Shown: piece after piece, positions 53,641 to 61,458 of the stretch
Position numbering within the stretch: position 1 is the first letter of the stretch
How the letters are laid out: the number at the start of each line of letters is the position of its first letter
Assembly: GCA_023428295.1 (NCBI GenBank)
Contig: JAEYYV010000220.1
Location: 40,664-104,663, forward strand
DNA from: Pseudomonadota bacterium
Lineage (GTDB): Bacteria > Myxococcota_A > Polyangia > Haliangiales > Haliangiaceae
Length of the DNA: 64,000 nt
Reading direction: 5' to 3'
The notes under the pieces: generated by a model
The model's database searches: none
What the model was told of the DNA's origin: nothing
Seen by the model: the letters and a program-made list of their open reading frames with translations, nothing else
Program-made: the position numbers and the translations under genes

Positions 53641-54447
53641 CTACGCGAGTCCCTCGACCTTGACCCACGGTCCCGCGGTGTACGGGAAGGACTGATCGAA
53701 GTGGACGTGCGCGACGTACCAGAGGGTCACGTCGTCACCATCGAGCGGCTCGTGCCCGACGTACGCAGCCGGAAACGGTTGGCTGCCTGCCGCGCTGCGC
53801 GGCGAGTACGGCGCCCACTCGCCGTCGTGATAGCGGATCGCGAAGACCTCCGCGTCGTCCCACGAGTGCGGGCGAATGTTGATCGCGGAGCGCGAGCCGA
53901 AATCGACCTGGCGCCAGACGGTGCCGTCTTTGTCGGCCTCGCCCGAGTACGGGAACCACCCCTCGTGCTCCACGCGTTGCCAGCGGCCGTCTTCGAAGCG
54001 CTCGAAGCCGTCGTCGCGCGCGCCGTCGAGATCGAAGTCGAAGCGCCAGTGCGGGTGGTACGTGTGCTGATCGTGGACGCCGGGGCCGTAGATCGTGAGC
54101 CACGGGCAGAGGCGGCCGTCGTCGTGGAAGCGCCACAGCTGCGTGTACTGATACGGGCCCGCGTGGAAGTTCGCCGACAGCTCGACCCCACCGCGGAACG
54201 ATTGCACGCGCACCGGCCCCTGAAGGCAGTGCGTGCCGAGAGGAACCCACCACGGACCGTGCGATTCCGTCGCGGAGTCCGCGTCGACCTCGAGCGTGCT
54301 GCGCTGGTGATCGACGGTGACGTAGGGCAGCGAGCCTTCCCACAGGACACGACGGCCCTTGTAGTCGGCGAGGTAGATCATGATTCCGGCAGACTCGGTG
54401 AGCCGCCAGTGGAACTTCCAGTTCGCTTCGTTGATGACGTTGCTCAT
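53641..54447 (-). CDS. Copper amine oxidase-like catalytic domain protein (compact)
   Basis: 268 aa without signal peptide. Blocks follow the C-terminal domain of topaquinone amine oxidases in order: KGRRVLWEGSL (compare DGRPVLYRASL); PYQYTQLWRFHDDGRL at 98-113, matching NYDYxxxWxFxxDGTI, with Tyr99 at the cofactor-tyrosine position but Pro in place of Asn and Gln in place of Asp; HPHW at 131-134 followed by FDLDG, like the HxH copper ligands; and DVTLWYVAHVHF with His247/249 like the third ligand. About 60 residues present in normal enzymes before the cofactor site are missing (the domain is usually about 400 aa). It lies 10 bases after its partner gene encoding N2/N3-like domains. Catalytic activity is uncertain. 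Confidence 0.7.
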   Translation of the reverse strand: MSNVINEANWKFHWRLTESAGIMIYLADYKGRRVLWEGSLPYVTVDHQRSTLEVDADSATESHGPWWVPLGTHCLQGPVRVQSFRGGVELSANFHAGPYQYTQLWRFHDDGRLCPWLTIYGPGVHDQHTYHPHWRFDFDLDGARDDGFERFEDGRWQRVEHEGWFPYSGEADKDGTVWRQVDFGSRSAINIRPHSWDDAEVFAIRYHDGEWAPYSPRSAAGSQPFPAAYVGHEPLDGDDVTLWYVAHVHFDQSFPYTAGPWVKVEGLA

Positions 54448-54457
54448 TTGACTACGC

Positions 54458-55129
54458 TCACCACAGCTCGGCGGGGACCACTTGGGTCACCTGGTTGTCG
54501 AGGAGATCTACGACCGCGACGAGCGTCGCGTGTCCACCTTGGCGGCCGAAGATGACGGCCGCGCTACGACGCGAGAACGAGATGTCCGTTTGCGTGCGCC
54601 CCCAGTAGTGCATCGTGGACTGCGGACCTTCGCCCATGCCGAGCTTGCTGACCACGCGCTCGTCGGCCATGGCAACCGAGACAGCGAGCGCTTCTTCGTC
54701 GAGTGACAGCATCGGCTGAGCCTTGGTGAGCTCGAGGTGCGCGACGACGCCAGCATCGAGATCGACGCACGCATCGACACAGCGATCGCTCGAGTAGTCG
54801 TACGCGACGACTCGCGCGAGGCGATGGCCCGCCATCCAGTGCGGCGGCTTGACGACGAGCGGCTCGGTGCAGATGACGCGGTAGCGACCGACCTTTGCCA
54901 TCGAGCCGAGGCGCTTGTCCTCGGTCAGCGTGCGCAGGGCGTCGGCGGCTTCGCCGGGGGTGAGCGGGTCGAAGAGGGCGGGATCTGCGTTGGCAACATC
55001 GGGCGCAGTTCGCCCGCCGCGCACCTTGGGCGGCGCCTTGGACTTCTTCCCAGCAGACTTGGCTGGGGTGGATTTCGCTTTGGCTTTAGCAGGCTTAGCA
55101 GCCTTCTCCGCTTTTCTCGGGGACGCCAT
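54458..55129 (-). CDS. Copper amine oxidase N2/N3-like domain protein with Lys/Ala-rich head
   Basis: 223 aa. Residues 1-42 are Lys, Ala, Pro and Ser (EKAAKPAKAKAKSTPAKSAG), like a histone H1 tail. Residues about 50-223 fit the N2 and N3 domains of copper amine oxidases: FDPLTPGEAADALRTL at the start of N2, RLARVVAYDYSSDRCVDACV with a GVVAHLELTKAQP ending, then LSLDEEALAVSVAMADERVV as in N3. These domains frame the catalytic domain in a normal single-chain enzyme; here the catalytic part is the next gene. TATAGT eight bases before the ATG supports the start. The two proteins probably form a complex. Confidence 0.7.
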   Translation of the reverse strand: MASPRKAEKAAKPAKAKAKSTPAKSAGKKSKAPPKVRGGRTAPDVANADPALFDPLTPGEAADALRTLTEDKRLGSMAKVGRYRVICTEPLVVKPPHWMAGHRLARVVAYDYSSDRCVDACVDLDAGVVAHLELTKAQPMLSLDEEALAVSVAMADERVVSKLGMGEGPQSTMHYWGRTQTDISFSRRSAAVIFGRQGGHATLVAVVDLLDNQVTQVVPAELW

Positions 55130-55137
55130 GACGCGGG

Positions 55138-55143
55138 ACTATA
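55138..55143 (-). promoter_or_regulatory. -10 element of the amine-oxidase-like gene pair
   Basis: TATAGT on the minus strand ends eight bases before the ATG at 55129. No good -35 hexamer lies 16-18 bases further upstream. It predicts a leaderless transcript of the two-gene unit. Confidence 0.5.
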
Positions 55144-55216
55144 CACGCGGGCTGGCCGCCATACCTTGCCGGAGGTTTCATAGATCGCTTCTCCAGGTCG
55201 GGCGTCTCATTCACCC

Positions 55217-56323
55217 ATGCGCAGCGTCCTCTTCGCGACCCTCCTTTTCGGTGCAGCCTGCTCGGTACCCGCTCAAGCGGATCAGCTCGCGCCACCGAGC
55301 ACCGTCCTGGCTTCGCCGCACATCGCGATCGCGAGCGCACCTGCCAAGGTTCGCGCGCCATACGACGTGCAGATCATGCGCGAGGGCGGCGAGACCGTCC
55401 CGACGTACGCGCAGGGCGATCGCTATTACGTGCAAGGCAGCGCCGGCGAGCGCTACATCATTCGCATCGTCAACCCGACCGGCAATCGCGTCGAAGCCGT
55501 GGTCAGCGTCGATGGTCTCGACGTCGTCGACGGTGAGTCCGGCGATCTGCGCAAGCGCGGCTACGTGGTTCCGCCGTACGGCGAGACGCGCATCGAGGGC
55601 TTCCGCACGTCGACCGAGGACGTCGCGACGTTCCGCTTCTCGTCGGTGGACGGCTCGTACGCGGGCAAGAAGGGCAAGGCGCGCAACGTGGGGGTGATCG
55701 CGGTCGCGCTGTTCGAGGAGCAAGCAGCACCGATCGAGCAGCAGATCATCGTCGGCGAAGGAACGCGCACGCGCAGCGGCTACGACTACGGCGACGACAT
55801 CGACACCGCGAGCCGCGATCTCGGGAAGCCGGCTGATCGAGTGGCTGATCGAGTGGCTGATCGAGTGACGCGCGCCGACAAGCCGGCACCGCGCCGCGCG
55901 ATGAGGGAGTCCGAGGCACCGACGACGACGAGCGTCGCTCCGTCGGCACCGCCTCCGCCGTCGGGTGGCGCAGGTCGCGCGCAGCCGCGCGCCGAGAAGA
56001 AGGCGCTGAACTACGACGACTACAATGGTGATGGCGTCGCCGACGCGGCGGAGGAGTACTACGAGCCGGCGCGGCAGCGAAAGACGGAGCGCTTGGGGCT
56101 CGGCACCGAGTTCGGCGAGCAGCGCTACTCGGCAGCGTCGTACACGAAGTTCGTCCGCGCGGCGGATCGTCCGATCGCGATCGCGGAGCTTCGCTACAAC
56201 GATGCGGCCGGCCTGATGGCGCTCGGGATCCCGGTCGCGCCGCTGCCGGATGACGGCGAGATCAACACGCGCGAGACAGCCGATCCGTTCCCCGGTGACG
56301 CGCGTTTCTCTCGCGCGCCCTGA
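55217..56323 (+). CDS. Exported protein of unknown function with ADRV repeat
   Basis: 368 aa. The N-terminus MRSVLFATLLFGAACSVPAQA is a signal peptide, cleaved either by the lipoprotein route at Cys15 or after AQA. A first domain (about 45-190: VQIMREGGETVPTYAQGDRY, GERYIIRIVNPTGNRVEAVV, GYVVPPYGETRIEGFR) is beta-rich, perhaps Ig-like. A disordered linker with three ADRV repeats, Pro/Ser stretches and an Asp-rich loop (NYDDYNGDGVADAAEEYY) follows; the C-terminal 100 residues contain a second copy of a domain (GLGTEFGEQRYSAASYTKFV). Function unknown. A terminator lies 38 bases downstream. Confidence 0.75.
   Translation: MRSVLFATLLFGAACSVPAQADQLAPPSTVLASPHIAIASAPAKVRAPYDVQIMREGGETVPTYAQGDRYYVQGSAGERYIIRIVNPTGNRVEAVVSVDGLDVVDGESGDLRKRGYVVPPYGETRIEGFRTSTEDVATFRFSSVDGSYAGKKGKARNVGVIAVALFEEQAAPIEQQIIVGEGTRTRSGYDYGDDIDTASRDLGKPADRVADRVADRVTRADKPAPRRAMRESEAPTTTSVAPSAPPPPSGGAGRAQPRAEKKALNYDDYNGDGVADAAEEYYEPARQRKTERLGLGTEFGEQRYSAASYTKFVRAADRPIAIAELRYNDAAGLMALGIPVAPLPDDGEINTRETADPFPGDARFSRAP
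55831..55866 (+). repeat. Three perfect 12-bp tandem repeats
   Basis: GGCTGATCGAGT occurs three times in a row inside the exported-protein gene, encoding ADRV in frame each time. Recent expansion by slippage is likely because the copies are identical. Confidence 0.9.
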
Positions 56324-56334
56324 GCGCAACAAAC

Positions 56335-56390
56335 TGTTCCGGCGCACGGAACATCATGAGGCCCTCGTCGAAGACGGGGGCTTTGTTGTT
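56335..56390 (+). terminator. Intrinsic terminator after the exported-protein gene
   Basis: Two hairpins follow the stop. The first is a perfect 7-bp stem TGTTCCG/CGGAACA with a GCGCA loop (56335-56353). The second, GCCCTCGTC-GAA-GACGGGGGC (56361-56381), is 9 bp with one GT pair and a three-base loop, followed by TTTGTTGTT (56382-56390), a classic terminator. Confidence 0.85.
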
Positions 56391-56405
56391 CGGGCGGTAC
56401 AGATA

Positions 56406-56422
56406 GTTACCCTTCGGTTACC
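56406..56422 (+). promoter_or_regulatory. GTTACC direct repeat upstream of DUF481 gene
   Basis: GTTACC at 56406-56411 and 56417-56422, an 11-bp period (one DNA turn), sits about 25 bases before a GATAGT hexamer (56446-56451), itself seven bases before the ATG. The position near -35 and the spacing fit an activator of the OmpR/PhoB kind. The pentamers GATAG and CTATC flank the repeat as an inverted pair. No known binding site was identified. Confidence 0.35.
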
Positions 56423-56458
56423 TATCGTCTTGGGGACGTTCTGCCGATAGTGCGGGGC

Positions 56459-57364
56459 ATGAACCGCAGCCTCATCGCGCTTCTCCTGATCACCGCTCCG
56501 ACGACCGCCTTCGCGGACGACCCGAAATTCGCGTTTGGCAAGGCCGAGGATGCCAAGGTCTCCGATAAAGAGAAGGCCGTGGAATGGACCGGCACCGCGG
56601 AAGCCGGCGCGATCTTCACGACAGGTAACTCCGAGACGACGACGCTGACCGCAGGCGGAAAGGTCTCGCGCAAGGCCGGCCACGATCGCGTGTCGCTCGA
56701 GGCCACCGCTGCGTATGCGCGGTCGGGCATTCGCACGATCGACGACAAGAACGGCAACGGCACGATCGACAACCTGGGCGAGATCACGACGGAGCAAACG
56801 ACGTCGACGGAGATGGTCGCCGGCAAGGCTCGCTACGATCGCTTCCTCACCGAGCACAACTCGCTGTTCGTCGCTGCGCTCGCGAGCCGCGACATCCCCG
56901 CCGGTAAAGAGTTTGTCTTCGGCGGGCAGCTCGGCTACATGCGCCAGCTGTACAAGACGGAGAAGTCCGAGGTCACGGGCGAGTTCGGTTACGACTTCTC
57001 TCGCGAGGATCTCACCGCCGGTAATTCGCTCTCGATTCACTCGATGCGCATCTTCGTCGGCGCGAAGGCCTCGCCGAGCGAAGGCGTGGATGTCGATGGC
57101 TCCGTCGAGGCGCTGTCGAACTTGAACGAGCTCGATCTGCCGACGGGCGCCGACGGCAGCGCGTTCATGGACACGCGCATCAACGGGCACGTCGGTGTGA
57201 CCGCGAAGATCGGCAAGCGCCTCGCGGTGCAGACGGCGATCGATGCGAAGTACGACAACCGGCCCGGCCCGATGAACGTGAAGAACCTCGCCGACGGCTT
57301 TGTTCCTGCCGCGACGAAGCTCGACATGATCATGAAGGCGTCCCTCATCTACACGCTCTTCTGA
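56459..57364 (+). CDS. DUF481 outer-membrane protein
   Basis: 301 aa, signal peptide MNRSLIALLLITAPTTAFA (cleavage after AFA). The mature part is a DUF481-type beta-barrel: VEWTGTAEAGAIFTTGNSET, LTAGGKVSRKAGHDRVSLEA, RYDRFLTEHNSLFVAALASR and a C-terminal strand ending MKASLIYTLF with a terminal Phe, as needed by the Bam machinery. The family's function is unknown. The stop overlaps the next start by one base. GATAGT lies seven bases upstream of the ATG. Confidence 0.9.
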   Translation: MNRSLIALLLITAPTTAFADDPKFAFGKAEDAKVSDKEKAVEWTGTAEAGAIFTTGNSETTTLTAGGKVSRKAGHDRVSLEATAAYARSGIRTIDDKNGNGTIDNLGEITTEQTTSTEMVAGKARYDRFLTEHNSLFVAALASRDIPAGKEFVFGGQLGYMRQLYKTEKSEVTGEFGYDFSREDLTAGNSLSIHSMRIFVGAKASPSEGVDVDGSVEALSNLNELDLPTGADGSAFMDTRINGHVGVTAKIGKRLAVQTAIDAKYDNRPGPMNVKNLADGFVPAATKLDMIMKASLIYTLF

Positions 57365-57669
57365 TGGACCGCTTCGACTCGAGATCGGCGGCGATTCACG
57401 CGCTGAGCGTGCTCGAGCTCCGGCTCACGCGCGCGCCGCACGAGATCCTGATGATCCGTCGAGACGCTTCGAACAGCGAGGCGTGCACGGCGTATGTCGA
57501 GCTCAGCGCGATCTATCACCCGCGTCGCTACGCGGAGTTCGGCGAGGCGCTGATGCGTCGCTCGGAGCGAGCACACCGTCAGCTGCGCGAGGCACTTCGT
57601 GCGTTCGCGTCGACGGACCGCACGCTCTATTCGCCGCGGTCGTCGATGGGAATGATGCGCAGTCGATAG
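57364..57669 (+). CDS. Small protein with degenerate J-domain-like helix
   Basis: 101 aa, ATG inside the TGATG overlap with the DUF481 gene. Residues 37-80 (ACTAYVELSAIYHPRRYAEF, then a Lys/Arg-rich helix ending AHRQLREALRAFAS) look like J-domain helix II, loop and helix III, with HPR in place of the HPD motif that activates Hsp70. No glycine-rich or zinc parts follow. It may be a relic, or a Hsp70-independent variant. The last 40 bases overlap the convergent FHA gene. Confidence 0.65.
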   Translation: MDRFDSRSAAIHALSVLELRLTRAPHEILMIRRDASNSEACTAYVELSAIYHPRRYAEFGEALMRRSERAHRQLREALRAFASTDRTLYSPRSSMGMMRSR

Positions 57670-58487
57670 CCGAACCCGCGTCGCGACTCGATGATGCCCC
57701 CGAGGCGAATGCTATCGAGGGCCTTGCGGATGCGACGCACGAGTTGCTTCAGGTGGTTCTCGTCGGGCGCGGTGGAGTCCCACGGGAGATCGGCGATCAG
57801 CTGTCCCGACGGCACGTAGCCGCGCAAGAGCGACGGTTGATCCGCTTGTGCGAGCATGCGCTCGCTCAGCATGCGCAGCATCGCGAGCTGCGTGTCCGTG
57901 AGCCACAAGCGCTCGTTAACCGCCTCGAGAAAGCCGCCGCCACCGGCGGGAGCTTCGACCAGACGAAAGCCCAGATGCGGCAGACCGGCGTGCGTGGTGT
58001 CCGAGGGCGTGGCTGGTCTCTCGGCGCGGGGTGCATCCTCGCGCCGCAGCGTGCGCGATCCGAGATGCGGTACGTCGGTGCGTCGACCATCGTGCAGCAC
58101 GAAGTAGAAGCCGACGGCGCCGAAGCTGACGCGATCCCCCGCGGTGAGCGTCCGCTCGGGGGCGTCTTCGTCGTTGACGCGCGTACCGTTGCTGCTGCCG
58201 AGATCGTGGACGCTCCAGCGGTCTTCGTCGACGCGGATCTCTGCGTGGCGTCGCGAGACGGAGGCGTGGAACAGCGAGATGCCGCGCGCGGTGGGCGTGC
58301 GGCCGATCGCGGTGGTGCGCTCGAGCGGATGGATGCGTCCCCATACGTCGATCAGCGCAGCGCCTGCGGGGCGCGCCGCCGCGGACAGCACTTGCTCGGC
58401 GACGAACGGAATTGGATTGTCGAGCTCGCCCGCGCATTCGTTGCACAGGCTGCCCTCCGCTGACTGACCGCACACCAAGCAGGTCAC
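57627..58487 (-). CDS. FHA-domain regulator with winged helix
   Basis: 286 aa. A four-Cys zinc ribbon at the N-terminus (CLVCGQSAEGSLCNEC) is followed by an FHA domain at about 45-130 (GRTPTARGISL, HASVSRRHAEIRV, SVHDLGSSNGTRVND), the phosphothreonine-binding signature, and a C-terminal OmpR-type winged helix at about 190-280 (LKQLVRRIRKALDSIRL, ESRRGFGYRLRII). The order suggests a DNA-binding effector controlled by Thr phosphorylation. It is divergent from a Ser/Thr kinase gene 43 bases away, so the kinase may supply the phosphothreonine. GTG start; TATCGT six bases upstream. Confidence 0.9.
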   Translation of the reverse strand: MTCLVCGQSAEGSLCNECAGELDNPIPFVAEQVLSAAARPAGAALIDVWGRIHPLERTTAIGRTPTARGISLFHASVSRRHAEIRVDEDRWSVHDLGSSNGTRVNDEDAPERTLTAGDRVSFGAVGFYFVLHDGRRTDVPHLGSRTLRREDAPRAERPATPSDTTHAGLPHLGFRLVEAPAGGGGFLEAVNERLWLTDTQLAMLRMLSERMLAQADQPSLLRGYVPSGQLIADLPWDSTAPDENHLKQLVRRIRKALDSIRLGGIIESRRGFGYRLRIIPIDDRGE

Positions 58488-58530
58488 CGGGACACGATAC
58501 TCGGTTCTGCGCAGCGTATCCTCTCGGCGC
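58488..58530. promoter_or_regulatory. Divergent promoter region of the signalling locus
   Basis: The 43 bases between the FHA gene and the kinase gene hold a -10-like hexamer for each: TATCGT at 58499-58494 on the minus strand, six bases before its GTG, and TATCCT at 58517-58522 on the plus strand, eight bases before the GTG at 58531. An activator or repressor bound between them could control both. Confidence 0.45.
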
Positions 58531-59727
58531 GTGCGCGATGTGACACTCGGCGGGCGGTACCTTGTCGGTGACCCGGTAGGGACCGGGGCGACCGCGACCG
58601 TGTATCGCGCAGAGGATCTCGCGCTCGGACGTCACGTGGCGATCAAGCTCGTGCGCCGCGGTGGCGTGGATAGCGAGGATGCATGTAAGCGGTTCTTGCG
58701 CGAGGCGCAGCTCGCCGCCCGGTTCCAACATCCGGGCGCCGTCGAGGTGTTCGCGATCGGAGAGTACGAGCAGCATCCGTACCTCGTGATGGCGCTCGTG
58801 GAGGCGCCGACGCTGGCAGCGCTTCTCGCCGAGGAGAATCCGCTGCCCGTAGCGACGGTGAGCACCATTGGTGGTGCGCTCGCGGACGTGCTCGCTGCGG
58901 CGCACGCGCAGAACGTCGTGCATCGCGATGTGAAGCCAGCAAACGTTTTTGTCGAGGGTGGTCGCGAGCCGACGCGCGTTCGCCTCGCGGATTTCGGTCT
59001 CGCCTTCGCGCGGGATCAGGAGTCGCTCGGCCGCTTGACGGAGGAGGGCATCACGCTGGGAACGCCCTATTACATGGCCCCCGAGCAGGTGGAGGGTAAA
59101 GAAGTGACGAGTGCGGCCGACGTTTACGCGTTGTGCGCCACGCTGTACGAAGCTCTCGCACGCCGACCTCCATTTCAGGGGCAGACGATCCCGACGATCC
59201 TCGCCGGACATCTATATCTGCCGCCGATTCCGCTCTCGGAGCTCGATCTGCACGAGGCGGTGCCGCCGGAGCTCGAGAATGCAATTCTCGCCGGCCTCGC
59301 GAAGACACCGAGTCATCGTCCGGATGCAGCGTCGCTCGCGGTGCGATTGCGCGATCTGACGAGCGGGCGCGGCGATCGCACGCGACTCGCTGCGGCGCCG
59401 CCGGCGAAGCGCGTTCGCGAGCCCGTGCGCGTGTGGACCGAGGACGCGGCGCTCGCCGATGCGTTGCTCGCGGTGGGAATCACTGTTCAACGAGAGTGCG
59501 ATGTAGAGGTGCTCGTCGTCACGGACGAGCTGCCATCCGCGCGTTCGTCGGCGCCGAGCATCGTCGTGTCGTCCGCGCCATCGCCCGCATGGGTGACGGC
59601 CGCGATCCGCGCGGGGCATGCGGGTGCCGCGCGCTGGCCGGGCGACGTCCAGGCGATCGTTCGCGTGGTGGAGCGATTCGGACGCATACCCAGCTCCTAC
59701 CCTCGGGACCGCGAACGAACCGAGTAG
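58531..59727 (+). CDS. Ser/Thr protein kinase with receiver-like tail (first)
   Basis: 398 aa, no membrane segment. Kinase domain at 8-265 with GTGATATVY, VAIKLV, VHRDVKPANV, ADFGLAF and MAPEQVEG; all catalytic residues are present. The last 110 residues (WTEDAALADALLAVGITVQR, then VTAAIRAGHAGAARWPGDV and AIVRVVERFG) follow the strand-helix pattern of a receiver domain but without the phospho-Asp pocket. GTG start, nine bases before the cyclase gene. It is the first gene of the four-gene operon. A soluble kinase that hands phosphate to the FHA regulator next door is an attractive inference. Confidence 0.92.
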   Translation: MRDVTLGGRYLVGDPVGTGATATVYRAEDLALGRHVAIKLVRRGGVDSEDACKRFLREAQLAARFQHPGAVEVFAIGEYEQHPYLVMALVEAPTLAALLAEENPLPVATVSTIGGALADVLAAAHAQNVVHRDVKPANVFVEGGREPTRVRLADFGLAFARDQESLGRLTEEGITLGTPYYMAPEQVEGKEVTSAADVYALCATLYEALARRPPFQGQTIPTILAGHLYLPPIPLSELDLHEAVPPELENAILAGLAKTPSHRPDAASLAVRLRDLTSGRGDRTRLAAAPPAKRVREPVRVWTEDAALADALLAVGITVQRECDVEVLVVTDELPSARSSAPSIVVSSAPSPAWVTAAIRAGHAGAARWPGDVQAIVRVVERFGRIPSSYPRDRERTE

Positions 59728-59736
59728 AGTCGCGCC

Positions 59737-61458
59737 GTGGCACGCCGCAGGGGGCTCTCGTTTCGCGTCAAGCTGAGCTTGGTCGCGGTGGCTGTTGCCG
59801 TGGTGCCGCTCGTGATCGTCGGGTTCTTCGTCGACGATCGCTACGAAGCGGGGCTCGCCGATGCGAACCGCGATTGGATCCAGGAGGTCGCGGACAACAC
59901 GCTCGGCGTCGCGACCACCACGTTCGAGCGTGCGACCACCGTGCTCGTCGGCGTGCGCAACGCGCTGCTCGATCCGTCGCGCACGGACGAGGAGCGCGTG
60001 ACAACGGCGAGCGCGCTCGTCGCCACGCATCCTTCGCTGTCCGAGGTCGGCATCTACGACGAGAAGGGCGCGCGCATCGACGTGATCCGCGTGGGCACGT
60101 CGCACATGCCGGCCACGATTCCGCCGCCCGCACCGGATCAGCGCTTCGGCGACGTGCACTTTCGCGACGAGCAGGCGTTTGTCACCGTGTACGAGCCACT
60201 CGTGTCGCCGGCGCGCAGCTGGTGGCTCGTCGGAGAGCTGTCGCTCGAGGATCTCGCGCGGCGTGTGGATGCCGCCGCGGAGAGCCCCAACAGCCGGCGC
60301 GGGCGCTCGGTGGTGGCGATCGTCGACACGTCGCTGCGTGTGCTGCTCTCGTCGGAAGAAGGCCTCGCGGGCAAGACGGTGGGGCCCGACGAGCTCGCGA
60401 CGCTGACGGGCTTCGACGGCAAGACACTGGACAAGGGCCTGCGCGTCGATGCGCGCTTCATGCGTGGGAGCGAGCCGATGCTCGGTGCGATCCGCACGAT
60501 CGCGAACACGCCGCTCGCGGTCGTGGTGGAGATCCCGGAGCGCTACGTGCTGCACACGGTCTCGCAGGTGCGTCGCTGGGTGATCGGCGCGATCGCGAGT
60601 GCGATCCTCGCGGCGATCGTCATCGGCGTCGTGTTCGCGCGGCGCATGACGCGACCGATCGGCGCGCTCGTGGACTTCGCGAGCGACCTCGGCCGTCGGC
60701 GCTATGGCAAGACGGTGCGCATCCGCTCCAACGACGAGCTCGGTCTCGTGGGGGATGCGCTGGAACAAGCGGCCAGCGATCTCGCGGCGAGCGACGAGCA
60801 GATCCGTCGCGAGCAAGCGATTCGCACGGACCTCGGGCGCTACTTGCCCCAGCCGCTCGTCGAGCAGATCGTGGAGCGACGCCGCGAGCTGTCGCTCGGT
60901 GGCGATCGGCGCGACATCACGGTGCTGTTCGCGGACGTCGTCGGCTTCACGCCGCTGACGGAGCGCCAATCCGCCGAGACGGTCGTGACGATGCTCAACG
61001 AGCTGTTCACGATCCTGACGGAGATCGTGTTTCGTCACGGCGGCATGGTCGACAAGTTCGTCGGCGACAGCGTCATGGCGATCTGGAACGCACCGGAGGC
61101 GCAGGACGATCACGCGGCGCGCGCGGTGTCTGCCGCCGAGGACATGCTGCGTTGGCTCGAGGCGGGCAACGAGAGCTGGCGCGAGCGGTTCGGGTTCACG
61201 GTGGAGCTCGCGATCGGGATCAACTGCGGCGAGGCCGTCGTCGGAAACTTTGGCTCCGAGACGCGCATGGAGTTCACCGCGATCGGCGACACGGTGAACG
61301 TGGCGGCGCGGCTCGAGTCCATCGCGCGCCCGAACCAGATCCTCGTGACGCGCGCGGTGCGCGACGCCGTCGGCGATCCGGCGCGCTTTGGCGATCTCGG
61401 CAAGCGCCAGCTCGCGGGACGCGCGGAGGCTGTCGATCTGTTCGAGGTACGCACGTGA
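59737..61458 (+). CDS. Class III adenylate/guanylate cyclase with extracytoplasmic sensor
   Basis: 573 aa. TM1 at about 12-30 (LSLVAVAVAVVPLVIVGFF), a periplasmic dCache/CHASE-like sensor of about 260 residues, TM2 at about 288-310 (IGAIASAILAAIVIGVVF), a HAMP segment (MTRPIGALVDFASDLGRRRY), then the cyclase domain at about 380-570. Metal aspartates are in LFADVVGFT and FVGDSVMAIWNAP; Lys in MVDKF and the Thr of IGDTVNVAARLE occupy purine-specifying positions and point to ATP as substrate. It is placed between two kinase genes and overlaps the second by four bases (GTGA). cAMP may link to kinase control; that is inference. Confidence 0.93.
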   Translation: MARRRGLSFRVKLSLVAVAVAVVPLVIVGFFVDDRYEAGLADANRDWIQEVADNTLGVATTTFERATTVLVGVRNALLDPSRTDEERVTTASALVATHPSLSEVGIYDEKGARIDVIRVGTSHMPATIPPPAPDQRFGDVHFRDEQAFVTVYEPLVSPARSWWLVGELSLEDLARRVDAAAESPNSRRGRSVVAIVDTSLRVLLSSEEGLAGKTVGPDELATLTGFDGKTLDKGLRVDARFMRGSEPMLGAIRTIANTPLAVVVEIPERYVLHTVSQVRRWVIGAIASAILAAIVIGVVFARRMTRPIGALVDFASDLGRRRYGKTVRIRSNDELGLVGDALEQAASDLAASDEQIRREQAIRTDLGRYLPQPLVEQIVERRRELSLGGDRRDITVLFADVVGFTPLTERQSAETVVTMLNELFTILTEIVFRHGGMVDKFVGDSVMAIWNAPEAQDDHAARAVSAAEDMLRWLEAGNESWRERFGFTVELAIGINCGEAVVGNFGSETRMEFTAIGDTVNVAARLESIARPNQILVTRAVRDAVGDPARFGDLGKRQLAGRAEAVDLFEVRT

